Assembly: GCA_963170165.1 (NCBI GenBank)
Contig: CAUJGQ010000040.1
Coordinates: 1 to 51,389 of the forward strand
DNA length: 51,389 nt
Source of the DNA: Chloroflexota bacterium
Lineage (GTDB): Bacteria > Chloroflexota > Dehalococcoidia > CAUJGQ01
Reading direction: 5' to 3'
Each line of letters starts with the position of its first letter. Positions within the stretch are counted from its first letter, which is position 1. Shown here one piece after another: positions 40,693 through 49,732 of this stretch. The notes under the pieces are model-generated. The model searched no databases and was not told the origin of the DNA. It saw only the letters and a list, made by a program, of their open reading frames with translations. Made by a program: the position numbers and the translations under genes.

Positions 40693-42036
40693 ATGCGGTA
40701 CTCGCGCATACTGGAGCGGTTTGTCGCGTTCCGGCGTATCCCCCTGAGGATCGTCGGGGTCACCGCGCTGGCGTCCTACGCCATGCAAGCCGGCGCCGTG
40801 CTGCAAGGGCAACCGCTGTACATCATCGCTCTCTACACGTTGATCCCCTGGATTCCGCTGGCGTTCTTCGAGGGGTTGTGGAAAGTCAAACACTACCACT
40901 GGGTGGCCGTTTTCGCGGTGGTCACCGCCTTGCAGGTGGGGCACCTGGGTGAGCACGCCTTCCAGGTGACCCAACTGCGCTTCCTGGACGGGCAGATCGC
41001 CTGCCCGCCGCCGGTCGATAGCCCGGCCAATGCGCGCCTGGCGGTCGAGCGCGGCCTGCGTCCGTCCGGCGACGACGCAACCGGCCGCGCTGCCTCCACG
41101 ATCGGCATCCCCAATGCCCAGGGCGAAGCCACGCAGCAAAGCGGCAAGAATGTCACCGGCCCGCCTGCCTGCGGTGTCTTTGGCCAGCTTGACTTCGAGA
41201 CGGTCCATCTGGTGTGGGACACGGCGGTGTGGCTGGGAGCGCTGGTGCTGTTGCTCAAGTTCCCGGGCAACATCTGGCTGTGGATCGCAATGGGCGCAGC
41301 CAGCATCCACGAGATCGAGCATCTGTTCCTGGGCTGGATCTTCTTTCAGGATAACGCCGAGGCGTACGCCTACATGAAGCAACTGTGGGCGACCACCGTC
41401 GAGGGCAACACCGTCACCGCTCACCCAGCCGGCAAGACGGCGGCGCTCACCACCTTTTACGAGGCGGGCGGCAAGACCGGGCTGATGGGCAAGAACGGGC
41501 TGGTGGAAAACGTGTTCTTCGGCGGCGGCGCCAGCTTCCCCCTGCGCCCGTACCTGCACTTCGGCTACAACACGCTGGTCGTCGTTCCTACGGTGCTCGC
41601 CTTCCTCGTGCAGGTGCGGCGCGTCTACGATGAATACCTGGCGCAGGCGCTGCCTGACCTGACGGAAGAGCAGCTGATTCGCACCACGCCGAAGCTAGAA
41701 ACCCTGCGCTTCGCCGCCGGCGAGGATGCCGTCCGCCAGGGCGAGTACGCTGACCGCTTCTTCATTATCACCCGCGGCCACGCTGACGTGCTCCGCACCG
41801 GGCCCGATGGGCGGGAGGTCGTGGTCAACCGCATCAGCCCCGGCCAGTACTTCGGGGAGATCGGGCTGCTGCACGGCGGCCGCCGCATCGCCACCGTGCG
41901 GGCGGTGGAGACCCTGGAGGTGCTGGCACTGGATCGTGCAGCCTTCGCCGAGTTGATGAGCGAGTCGGAGATGAGCCGCCAGGAGATGGATCGTGTCGTC
42001 AGGCACCGCGTCCTCCAGGTCAAAGCTACCCGCTAG
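40693..42036 (+). CDS. Six-TM protein with twin HxxEH motifs and C-terminal cyclic-nucleotide-binding domain
   Basis: This 447-aa protein has about six transmembrane helices (residues about 20-310) and a cytoplasmic CNB domain (about 337-425) with YFGEIGLLHGGRRIATVRA, a good phosphate-binding cassette. The membrane part is rich in conserved-looking His: KHYHW (67, 69), HLGEH (84-88), H172, HEIEH (206-210) and H289, placed in or at the ends of helices. Two HxxEH motifs suggest a metal or heme site, but no family is recognised. Cys104 and Cys160 lie in one outside loop and could be disulfide-bonded. ATG 40693 follows GGGAG; GTG 40660 is an alternative. The NDH-2 fusion gene follows after 45 bases. 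Confidence 0.8.
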   Translation: MRYSRILERFVAFRRIPLRIVGVTALASYAMQAGAVLQGQPLYIIALYTLIPWIPLAFFEGLWKVKHYHWVAVFAVVTALQVGHLGEHAFQVTQLRFLDGQIACPPPVDSPANARLAVERGLRPSGDDATGRAASTIGIPNAQGEATQQSGKNVTGPPACGVFGQLDFETVHLVWDTAVWLGALVLLLKFPGNIWLWIAMGAASIHEIEHLFLGWIFFQDNAEAYAYMKQLWATTVEGNTVTAHPAGKTAALTTFYEAGGKTGLMGKNGLVENVFFGGGASFPLRPYLHFGYNTLVVVPTVLAFLVQVRRVYDEYLAQALPDLTEEQLIRTTPKLETLRFAAGEDAVRQGEYADRFFIITRGHADVLRTGPDGREVVVNRISPGQYFGEIGLLHGGRRIATVRAVETLEVLALDRAAFAELMSESEMSRQEMDRVVRHRVLQVKATR

Positions 42037-42081
42037 GTCAGGGAGCGGCGCCCCGTATCCGCCGTTGATGGCAGGCAGGCG

Positions 42082-44550
42082 ATGACGCCGGCGGCTCCTG
42101 TTCGTGTGCTGATCCTCGGTGGCGGCTTCGGCGGGGTGACTGCCGCCCGCGGGCTGGCCAAGTCGCTGGGCCACGCCGCGGAGATCACGCTCGTCAACCG
42201 TGACAACCACTTCCTGTTCGTGCCGCTGCTGGCCTCTGCCGCTGCCGGCTCCTTGGAGCCGATGCATGTCGTCGCGCCGATCCGGCGGCTGCTGAAGAAG
42301 AACGTCCAGTTCCGCGCGGAGGAGGTGACGGGTATCGACCTCGCCCGCCGGGCGGTCACCACCGTCTCCCCCACCACCGGCCGGGAGGCCGTCCTTGGCT
42401 ACGACCACCTCGTCATCGCCCTCGGCAATGTCGTGAACCTGTCGCGGCTGCCGGGGGTGGCGCAGCACGGCAAGACGCTCAAGACGCTGGGTGACGCCTT
42501 CGCCATCCGCAACCAGGCCCTGGCAATGCTGGAAGCGGCCGACATCGAGCCGGACCCGGCACTGCGCCGTGAGCTGCTCACCTTCGTCATCGCCGGTGGT
42601 GGCTTCTCCGGCGTGGAGATGGCGGGCGAACTGAACGACCTGGTGCGCGGCCTGCTGCCCAGCTTCCCGCGATTGCGGGGCGAGCATGCCCGTGTCATCC
42701 TGCTGCACTCTGGCACGCGCATCCTCCCGGAGCTGTCTGCCGGTATCGCCCGGTATGCACACAAGCAGCTACAGAAGCGGGGCGTCGAGGTACGGCTAGG
42801 GATGCGGCTGGGGAGCGCCACCCCGCACGAAGCGGTGCTAGAGGGCGGCGAGAAAGTCCCCACGCGCACGCTGATTGTTGCAGTGGGCAACGCGCCGCCG
42901 CCGGTGCTGGAAGGGCTGTCCTTGCCGCGGGAGCGAGACAAGATCGCCGTCGATCCGCTCCTCCAGGTGCCCGGCTTCCCCGGCGTGTGGGCGCTGGGTG
43001 ACAACGCCGCCGTCCCCAACCAGGCGACCCCGGACACGATCAGCCCGCCCACCGCGCAGTTTGCGTTGCGCCAGGGGAAGACGCTGGCGCACAACCTTGC
43101 CGCCGCTATCCGTGGCGGGCAGCCCAAACCCTTCTCCTACACCGGCGCCGGCCAGCTGTGCCTGGTGGGCCACGGCGCCGGCGTGGGGGAGATGCGTTTC
43201 GGCCTCAAACCCAAGGGCTTCCTCGGCTGGTTTCTGTGGCGGTCGGTGTACTGGTCGAAGATGCCGTCCTTCGGCCGCAAGCTGCAGGTGGGGGCCGATT
43301 GGGCGCTGGACCTGCTCGTTCCCCATGAGATGGCGCAACTGAACCTGGCGCGCACCCAGACCGTCGGCAAAGCGCACTTTGAGGAAGGGGAGACGATCTT
43401 CCGCCAGGGTGACCCCGGCGACCATTTCTACCTGATCACCAGTGGTGAGGTGGAGGTGATCCGCGAACGCTCCTCCGGAGACCATCACGTGCTGGCGCGG
43501 CTGGGCCGGGGCGAGTACTTCGGCGAAACGGCATTGCTCAACCGTGGCCGGCGCAATGCCACTATCCGCTGTGTGACTGCTGTCGATGTCATCACCCTGG
43601 GCCGCGATGACTTCGCCACCATTGCCGGCTCGTGGCGGGCGCTGGCCGACCAGTTGCGCGAGGTATCAGACCGCCGCGCCGCCGCCGGACCGCACACGCT
43701 GTTCATGCCGGCGCAGCCGGGGGCCGCGCTACCAGGCAACGGCCCCTGGACGGCGCGCGCCGTACTGGCTCAGGACGGCGGTCTTGAATTCCCGCTGGAT
43801 CGCGAGATCACCACCATCGGCCGCACTCCCGACAATCACATCGGCGTGCCCGAAGCCTCCGTGTCACGCCGCCACGCCCTCATTCATCGGGACGGCGACG
43901 CCTGGTGGATCGAGGACCTGGGTGGGGTCAACGGCGTGTGGCTCAACGGTGAGCGCATCGCCGAGCGTGCCCCGCTGCATGACGGTGACCGCGCCAGCAT
44001 CGGCCGCACCGGCTTTGTCTTTTGCCTGCGGCCTGCTTCCGCGCCCGCCGAGCCATCCATCACAAGCCTGATTCGTGATCTCGACCCGCCGGCTGCTGCC
44101 GTGGCCGGGCCGGCGCGGGAACCGGCTGAAGTAGCCGGATTGATCTGCACGCCCGTCCCTCCGGCCACCGGCGCTGAAAGCGTCACCGGGCTGCTTCACG
44201 CGCTCGACGCGCCCCTGCCGAACCGTGCGCCCATCACTCCGGCCGTACCCCGCCTTGACCTACGCGTCATCGACGGCCCAGCCACCGGCGCCACCTACGC
44301 GCTGAGCGGAACGGGTGGCCTGCTGGGGCGGGCGCCGGAGAACGCCGTCTGCATTCTGGATGAGCAGCTCTCACGGCGGCACGCGCAGGTCGGCTATGAG
44401 CAGGGCATCTACTGGCTGATGGATCTGGGCAGCACCAACGGCACGGCGGTGAACGGCGAGCGGCTGGCACGGCCACACCCGCTGCGCTCCGGCGACGTCA
44501 TCCACCTGGGCGCCAGCCGCCTGCTGGTTACCCTGAGCAGTACCGGCTGA
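42082..44550 (+). CDS. Type II NADH dehydrogenase fused to CNB and two FHA domains
   Basis: This 822-aa protein begins with a full NDH-2-like flavoprotein (residues 1-415): FAD site ILGGGFGGVTAARGL (about 11-25), NAD(P)H Rossmann site VIAGGGFSGVEMAGEL (about 171-186), the FAD-closing VWALGDNAA, and a C-terminal membrane-association segment ending DWALDLLVPHEM. Next comes a CNB domain (about 430-525; YFGETALLNRGRRNATIRC). Then FHA1 (about 570-655; IGRTPDNHIGVPEASVSRRH) and FHA2 (about 735-822; LGRAPEN, SRRHAQV, LGSTNGTAVNGERL) both keep the Gly-Arg, Ser-Arg-Arg-His and Asn-Gly residues that bind phosphothreonine. NDH-2 is about 400-450 aa alone, so the second half is added regulation. It would pass electrons from NADH to quinone at the inner membrane face. 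Confidence 0.9.
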   Translation: MTPAAPVRVLILGGGFGGVTAARGLAKSLGHAAEITLVNRDNHFLFVPLLASAAAGSLEPMHVVAPIRRLLKKNVQFRAEEVTGIDLARRAVTTVSPTTGREAVLGYDHLVIALGNVVNLSRLPGVAQHGKTLKTLGDAFAIRNQALAMLEAADIEPDPALRRELLTFVIAGGGFSGVEMAGELNDLVRGLLPSFPRLRGEHARVILLHSGTRILPELSAGIARYAHKQLQKRGVEVRLGMRLGSATPHEAVLEGGEKVPTRTLIVAVGNAPPPVLEGLSLPRERDKIAVDPLLQVPGFPGVWALGDNAAVPNQATPDTISPPTAQFALRQGKTLAHNLAAAIRGGQPKPFSYTGAGQLCLVGHGAGVGEMRFGLKPKGFLGWFLWRSVYWSKMPSFGRKLQVGADWALDLLVPHEMAQLNLARTQTVGKAHFEEGETIFRQGDPGDHFYLITSGEVEVIRERSSGDHHVLARLGRGEYFGETALLNRGRRNATIRCVTAVDVITLGRDDFATIAGSWRALADQLREVSDRRAAAGPHTLFMPAQPGAALPGNGPWTARAVLAQDGGLEFPLDREITTIGRTPDNHIGVPEASVSRRHALIHRDGDAWWIEDLGGVNGVWLNGERIAERAPLHDGDRASIGRTGFVFCLRPASAPAEPSITSLIRDLDPPAAAVAGPAREPAEVAGLICTPVPPATGAESVTGLLHALDAPLPNRAPITPAVPRLDLRVIDGPATGATYALSGTGGLLGRAPENAVCILDEQLSRRHAQVGYEQGIYWLMDLGSTNGTAVNGERLARPHPLRSGDVIHLGASRLLVTLSSTG

Positions 44551-44657
44551 CCGGCGGTGCTTGCCAGCGTTGACCAGCCTGCTGAACGCGCGTCATCGTG
44601 CTATGCTGCGGGGGAAGGGACTCGCCCCCCACGGGATCAGCAGAAAGGGGCGGGAAC

Positions 44658-47600
44658 GTGCCGCCCGCCAGGTTCCAGCCGCCCGCCGTGCGGCCCGATA
44701 CACTGGAGCGAGCCCGGCTCAATGATGCGCTGCACACCGGCGCTGGCCGCCGCTTGCAGATCGTCATCGCCCCTCCCGGCTTCGGCAAGACAACGCTGCT
44801 GGCCGGCTTCGTACGCGACATCGATCCACCGCCCGCCTGGGTAACGCTCGAGCCCGGTGACAGCGACCTCGCCACCTTCGTCAGTACTCTCGTCCAGGCG
44901 TTGCAGCGCCCCGCTCCCGGCTTTGGCGCCCGTACCCTGGCATCCCTGGCCGGCCCGCCGGATATCGAACGACGCGCCATCGCTATTGCCCGCGCCTTCA
45001 CCACCGAGGCCGAGCGAAGCTTCGAGTCGCCGGTCATCCTGGTGCTCGATGACTTCCACCATGTTAACACCACCGCCGCCGTCACCGCCTTTGTCGACGA
45101 GGTGCTGCGGCGGCTGCCGGACAACCTGCGCATCGTGCTGGCGGGGCGAGCGCTGCCCAATCTCACCGTCTCCCGGCTGATTGTGGCCGGCGAGCTGTTC
45201 GGCCTGGGCGAGGCCGACCTGCGCTTTACGCCGGACGAGCTGCACACCCTGCTCCGCCGGCATGGCGCCGGCGTACCGCCTGCCCTGGCAGCCACGCTGG
45301 CTGAACGAGCCGAGGGCTGGGTAGCGGGCTTCCTGCTGTCGGTGCCGGACCTGCTCCACCGGCTGGCGGGCGGCGTCTTCGCCGGTGGTGACGGCGAGCT
45401 GTACCGCTACCTGGCGGCGGAGGCGTTCGACCGCCAGCCTGATTATCTACGCCGGTTCCTGCTGGCCACCGCCGTGCCGGAGCTGCCCGACCTGGAGCTG
45501 TGTCGCGCCCTGCTCGGCGAGGGTGATTGGGTCGCCGCGCGCGACGCGGTCGAGGCAGCCGGGCTGTTTCTCTCTCGTGCCGGCCGCTCCGCCTTCCGCT
45601 ATCACCAGTTGTTCCGTGAATTCCTGCTGGCACGGCTCCAGCGGCAGGACCCAGCCCAGGCACGCCGGTACTATGCAGCGCTGGCCCCGGCGCTCGCGGC
45701 TCGCGGCGAGTGGCAATCCGCCGCTGCTGCCTACTTGGAAGCCGGTGATACTGCCGCAGCAACCGCCCTCACCGCCGCCGCGCTGCCGGAACTGGAGCGC
45801 GGCGGCCGCTGGCGTACGATCACCGCTGCCGTCGCCGCGCTACCCGCCACTGCCGCCGCCGGCCGGCCGGAGATGCTGATCACCGCCGCGCGGGCCGCCA
45901 TGATGACGGCCGACATCCCTCGCGCCGAGTCGCTGGCCGGTGTGCTGCGCGATGCCGGCGAGCGGACCGCTGATCGCCGCAGCGCCGCCTGGGCGCTGGC
46001 CTGCCTGGGCAACGTCCGCCGCTTGCAGGGACGCACCTCCGAGGCGCGCGCGCTGCTGGCTCAGGCCATCGAACGCGCCGGAGACGACGAGGCGCTGGCC
46101 GCCGTCGCCCGCCGCTATCTGGGCTCGACGTTGGGTATGGCCGGGGAGTTTGTCGCTGCCGCCGAGCACCTGCGCGCTGCGCTGCCGGTCTTCGACCAGC
46201 ACGGGATGGCGTACGATGCGGCCCAATGCGAGTGGCCGTTGGGAATTGTCCTGTCACGCGCGGGCCACGTCACCGAGGCCATCGCCCGCTATCGCTCTGC
46301 CTTGGCGCGCTGGCAGGCACTGGGTGACCCCGGAAACGCCGCCGAACTTGAAAACTGCCTGGGCGCGGCGCATGCGGGCCGGGGTGAGTACGCGGAGGCG
46401 GCGGGCTATCTTCAGTCCGCGCTGGCACACGCGCGCGAGGCCGGCGCCGCCCGGGCAGAGGGCGCGGCGCAGCACACCTTGGGAGAAGTGCGGCTGTCCC
46501 AAGGCGACGCCGAGGGCGCGCGCGCCGCCTTTGCTCAGGGCCTCGCCGTCATGCAGGAGGCCGGCGACCTGTGGATGGTCACCCAGCTGCATGAAGGGCT
46601 GGCGCTGGCGGCGCTGCTGGCGGGCAGCCTGGAGACGGCAGCCGAACGCGCCCACCACGCCCTAGCCCTGGCCGAACGGCAGAGCCTGCCGTATCTGGAG
46701 GCACGTTGTGCGCTGGTGCTCGGCTACATCCAAGCGCGCGCCGGCCAGGCCGGGGGCCGTCCGCGGCTGGAGTCGGCGCTGACGGCGCTGGCCGGGCAAG
46801 GAGCGCAGCGCGAGCTGGCCGGGGCGCACCTGCTCCGCGCGGCGCTGGATCACGCCGCCGGCCGCCCCTGGCAGGCCGGCATGCGCGCGGCCCTGGCCAT
46901 CACCACCGAACTGGACGCCGGCGCGTTGCTAGACCTGCACGCCCGCCTGCATCCATCGCTGTTCGCCGATGCATCACCCAGCCTGCTCCCGGCGGAACGG
47001 CTGGCCGCCATCATCGCCCGGGGCGGTAGCCAGGCAGACGTCGGGCCGGCGCCGCTTCCTGAGCTGCCAGCGATCACGGTTCGTGCCTTTGGCAGCGGCA
47101 ACGTGACGATCAATGGCGAGCCCGTGCACTGGACCTGGGACAAGGCGCGCGAGCTGTTCTTCTACTTACTACTGGCCGGCAGCCGCCGGCTGGAGCAGGT
47201 GGCAGAAGCGCTGTGGCCGGAGGCGCCCCCGGCCCGCGCCCGGCGCGATGTGCACAGCGCCCTCTTCCGGCTGCGCCGGGCGATCCACCCAGACATCGTG
47301 CTGCGCCAGGAGTCCGGCCTGCGCCTGAACGAAGAACTGATCGCCGCCTGCGACGTACGCAGCTTCGAGCGGCTGGCGCGGCAGGCGGCCGGCGCGCGCG
47401 GCCCTGCCCGGCTCGAGGCGCTGGAGCAGGCGGCTCAGATTGCGGATGGCGCGTTGCTCGATGAGCTACCCGGCGTGTGGTTGGAGACCGAGCGCGAGCG
47501 GCTGGAGCGCATGCTGATCGCCGTGCTGGTTCACCTGGCCACCGAGTACACCGCCGCCGGGCAACCACACAGCAGCCGCACCGCCGCCGAGCGGGCGCAG

Positions 47601-47789
47601 GCGCTGGAACCGCTCAACGAAGAGGCCTGCGCCGCCCTGATCCGCGCCTGCCTGCGCCTGGGCGACCGCACCGCCGCCCGCGCAGCCTACGACCGCTGCG
47701 CCAGCGCGCTCGCCACCGAGCTGGGCGTTTCCCCCGGCCCGGATCTGACCGCTCTCGCCCATCGCGTGGGGCGAGGGTATCGGCAGTAG
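44658..47789 (+). CDS. MalT/SARP-like transcriptional regulator with ATPase, TPR and C-terminal winged-helix/BTAD domains
   Basis: This 1043-aa protein has an N-terminal STAND-type ATPase (P-loop APPGFGKTTLLAGF near residue 40, Walker B VILVLDDFHHVNT near 130), an Arg-rich NTPase helical part, a long TPR-like solenoid (about 330-800), then a winged helix (about 808-885: GEPVHWTWDKARELFFYLLL, RARRDVHSALFRLRRAIHP) and a BTAD all-helical domain (about 900-1040, ending AHRVGRGYRQ). Such proteins multimerise on ATP and inducer binding and activate transcription. GTG 44658 follows AAGGGG. It could control the flanking genes; this is not shown. A TATGCT box lies at 44602-44607. Confidence 0.9.
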   Translation: MPPARFQPPAVRPDTLERARLNDALHTGAGRRLQIVIAPPGFGKTTLLAGFVRDIDPPPAWVTLEPGDSDLATFVSTLVQALQRPAPGFGARTLASLAGPPDIERRAIAIARAFTTEAERSFESPVILVLDDFHHVNTTAAVTAFVDEVLRRLPDNLRIVLAGRALPNLTVSRLIVAGELFGLGEADLRFTPDELHTLLRRHGAGVPPALAATLAERAEGWVAGFLLSVPDLLHRLAGGVFAGGDGELYRYLAAEAFDRQPDYLRRFLLATAVPELPDLELCRALLGEGDWVAARDAVEAAGLFLSRAGRSAFRYHQLFREFLLARLQRQDPAQARRYYAALAPALAARGEWQSAAAAYLEAGDTAAATALTAAALPELERGGRWRTITAAVAALPATAAAGRPEMLITAARAAMMTADIPRAESLAGVLRDAGERTADRRSAAWALACLGNVRRLQGRTSEARALLAQAIERAGDDEALAAVARRYLGSTLGMAGEFVAAAEHLRAALPVFDQHGMAYDAAQCEWPLGIVLSRAGHVTEAIARYRSALARWQALGDPGNAAELENCLGAAHAGRGEYAEAAGYLQSALAHAREAGAARAEGAAQHTLGEVRLSQGDAEGARAAFAQGLAVMQEAGDLWMVTQLHEGLALAALLAGSLETAAERAHHALALAERQSLPYLEARCALVLGYIQARAGQAGGRPRLESALTALAGQGAQRELAGAHLLRAALDHAAGRPWQAGMRAALAITTELDAGALLDLHARLHPSLFADASPSLLPAERLAAIIARGGSQADVGPAPLPELPAITVRAFGSGNVTINGEPVHWTWDKARELFFYLLLAGSRRLEQVAEALWPEAPPARARRDVHSALFRLRRAIHPDIVLRQESGLRLNEELIAACDVRSFERLARQAAGARGPARLEALEQAAQIADGALLDELPGVWLETERERLERMLIAVLVHLATEYTAAGQPHSSRTAAERAQALEPLNEEACAALIRACLRLGDRTAARAAYDRCASALATELGVSPGPDLTALAHRVGRGYRQ

Positions 47790-47800
47790 ACGAGCCGGAC

Positions 47801-47856
47801 GCCTCTGCTCGGGAGGCTGACGAGGAGGGCGGGCGGCGAGGTGCGGTCACAGAGGC
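47801..47856 (+). terminator. Weak long-loop hairpin after the regulator gene
   Basis: GCCTCTG (47801-47807) pairs with CAGAGGC (47850-47856) around a 42-nt loop. It is only a candidate. Confidence 0.2.
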
Positions 47857-47919
47857 GCCCCCCCGCATCCCCCGTGCGGCCGTCCCTTCTGCGCAGGGGG
47901 ATCAGGCTCCGCCGTTCTC

Positions 47920-47948
47920 TATTCCCTATTCCCGGTTCCCACTACGAT
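47920..47948 (+). promoter_or_regulatory. Putative promoter of the 2-hydroxyacyl-CoA lyase gene
   Basis: TATTCC (47920-47925), 17-base spacer, TACGAT (47943-47948), about 41 bases before ATG. The -35-like box is the same as at the MFS gene. Confidence 0.4.
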
Positions 47949-47989
47949 GGACGGGCTGAAGTTTGGCCACGACGGAGGGCAGCACGACC

Positions 47990-49645
47990 ATGGCCGCGAT
48001 TGACGGCGCCGCGATAACCGCCCGCGCGCTCAAAGAGCAGGGCGTCGAGTATGTGTACGGCGTGGTGGGCATCCCGGTCACCACCATCGCCATCGAATGC
48101 CAGAAGGTTGGCATCAAGTATGTGGGCATGCGCCACGAACAGGCAGCCGCCTATGCCGCCCAGGCCACCGGCTACATGACCGGGCGGCTGAGCGCGGCGC
48201 TGTGCGTCTCCGGCCCGGGGATGCTCAACGCCGTGGCCGCCTTCGCCAATGCCTGGTCCAACTGCTGGCCGATGCTGCTGATTGGCGGCGCCTCGGACTC
48301 TGACCAGCGCGGCCAGGGCGCCTTCCAGGAGGCGGCGCAGCTCGAGACCATCCGGCCATTCGCCAAGTACGCCCAGGTCGTCGACTCGCAGGCGCGCATC
48401 CCCGCCTACATCGAGCAGGCGGCCCGCGCTGCCCTCTATGGCCGCCCGGGCCCGACCTATCTGGAGTACCCGGCCGAAGTGATCCTGAGCTCCGTGGAGG
48501 AGGAAACGGTCAACTGGAAGCCGGCCGCGCCACCCGCGCCCCGGCCGATGGCCGACCCCGCCGCCGTCGCCGCTGCCGTGTCCGCACTGAAGACGGCGCA
48601 GCGGCCGCTGGTGGTGGTGGGCAAGGGCGCAGCCTGGTCACGCGCCGAGGATGAGGTGCGCGAGTTCATTGACCGCACCAAGCTGCCGTACCTCGCCTCG
48701 CCGATGGGCAAGGGCGTGATCCCCGATGACGACAAGAACAGCGTCGCCGCTGCCCGCACCTTCGCCCTGCAAAACACCGACCTGGTGTTCCTGGTGGGGG
48801 CACGGCTGAACTGGATTATGCACTTCGGCCTGCCGCCGCGCTGGGCGCCGAACGTCCGCGTCATCCAGCTTGATATCGCCGCCGAGGAGATAGGCACCAA
48901 CGTCCCCGCCGAAGTAGGCCTTGTGGGCGATATCAAGGCGGTGATGGGGCAGATCAACGCCGAGCTGGAGAAGGAGCCGTGGCAGTTCGGCCAGGAGAAC
49001 GACTGGCGCGACGCGCTCAAAGAGAAGATCACCACCAACCAGGCGAACACCGAGCCAATGCTCAACGCCGATGACGTGCCAATGGGCTACTACCGGCCGC
49101 TGCGCGAGCTGCGCGACGCGATGCCCAAAGACGCCATCCTGGTGAGCGAGGGCGCCTCCACGATGGACATCGGCCGCCAGGTGCTGAACAACTACCTACC
49201 CCGCACCCGGCTCGACGCCGGCTCCTTCGGCACGATGGGCGTCGGCCCCGGCTTTGCCATTGCCGCCGGCGTGGTCAACCCTGACCGTGTGACGATCGAC
49301 CTGGAGGGGGACAGCGGCTTCGGCTTCGACGGCATGGAGGTAGAGGTAGCCTGCCGCCTGAACCTGCCGATCGTCTTCGTCGTCTTCAACAACAACGGTA
49401 TCGGCGGCGGCCCGGCCAAGCTGGACCCGTCGCGCCCGCTGCCGCCCAATGCCCTGTACCCGCTGGCCCATTACGAGAAGGTGATCGAGGCCTTCGGCGG
49501 GGACGGCTACTACGTGGAGAAGCCGGAGGAGTTCCGCGAGGCGCTGGATAAGGCCATCAGCAACCGCCGCCCGGCCCTGATCAACGTCGTGCTCGATCCG
49601 GTGGCCCGCCGCCGCCCGCAGCAGTTCGCCTGGCTGACGCGGTAG
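47990..49645 (+). CDS. 2-Hydroxyacyl-CoA lyase / oxalyl-CoA decarboxylase-like ThDP enzyme
   Basis: This 551-aa thiamine-diphosphate enzyme has the catalytic Glu in MRHEQAAAYAAQATGYMTGR, the SGPGMLNAVAAFANAWSNCW segment, and the ThDP/Mg motif GDSGFGFDGMEVEVACRLNL with the NNNGIGGG ending. The C-terminus (LINVVLDP, QQFAWLTR) is very close in style to animal HACL1. HACL splits 2-hydroxyacyl-CoA into an aldehyde and formyl-CoA; oxalyl-CoA decarboxylase yields formyl-CoA and CO2. The choice between them cannot be settled by eye. GGAGGG lies 10 bases before ATG 47990. No formyl-CoA transferase gene is next to it. Confidence 0.88.
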   Translation: MAAIDGAAITARALKEQGVEYVYGVVGIPVTTIAIECQKVGIKYVGMRHEQAAAYAAQATGYMTGRLSAALCVSGPGMLNAVAAFANAWSNCWPMLLIGGASDSDQRGQGAFQEAAQLETIRPFAKYAQVVDSQARIPAYIEQAARAALYGRPGPTYLEYPAEVILSSVEEETVNWKPAAPPAPRPMADPAAVAAAVSALKTAQRPLVVVGKGAAWSRAEDEVREFIDRTKLPYLASPMGKGVIPDDDKNSVAAARTFALQNTDLVFLVGARLNWIMHFGLPPRWAPNVRVIQLDIAAEEIGTNVPAEVGLVGDIKAVMGQINAELEKEPWQFGQENDWRDALKEKITTNQANTEPMLNADDVPMGYYRPLRELRDAMPKDAILVSEGASTMDIGRQVLNNYLPRTRLDAGSFGTMGVGPGFAIAAGVVNPDRVTIDLEGDSGFGFDGMEVEVACRLNLPIVFVVFNNNGIGGGPAKLDPSRPLPPNALYPLAHYEKVIEAFGGDGYYVEKPEEFREALDKAISNRRPALINVVLDPVARRRPQQFAWLTR

Positions 49646-49672
49646 CAGCGGGAGCCGTCTCGGCTTTCCCAC

Positions 49673-49717
49673 ACACGAGCCGGGCGCCCTCCGGTGTGGA
49701 AGGCGCCCAGCTCGTGT
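49673..49717. terminator. Strong bidirectional hairpin between convergent genes
   Basis: A 20-position stem with two C-A/G-U type mismatches joins 49673-49692 to 49698-49717 (ACACGAGC at one end, GCTCGTGT at the other) around a 5-nt loop. It sits between the lyase stop and the end of the secreted-protein gene. Confidence 0.75.
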
Positions 49718-49732
49718 AGGTTTCGCGTGGGT

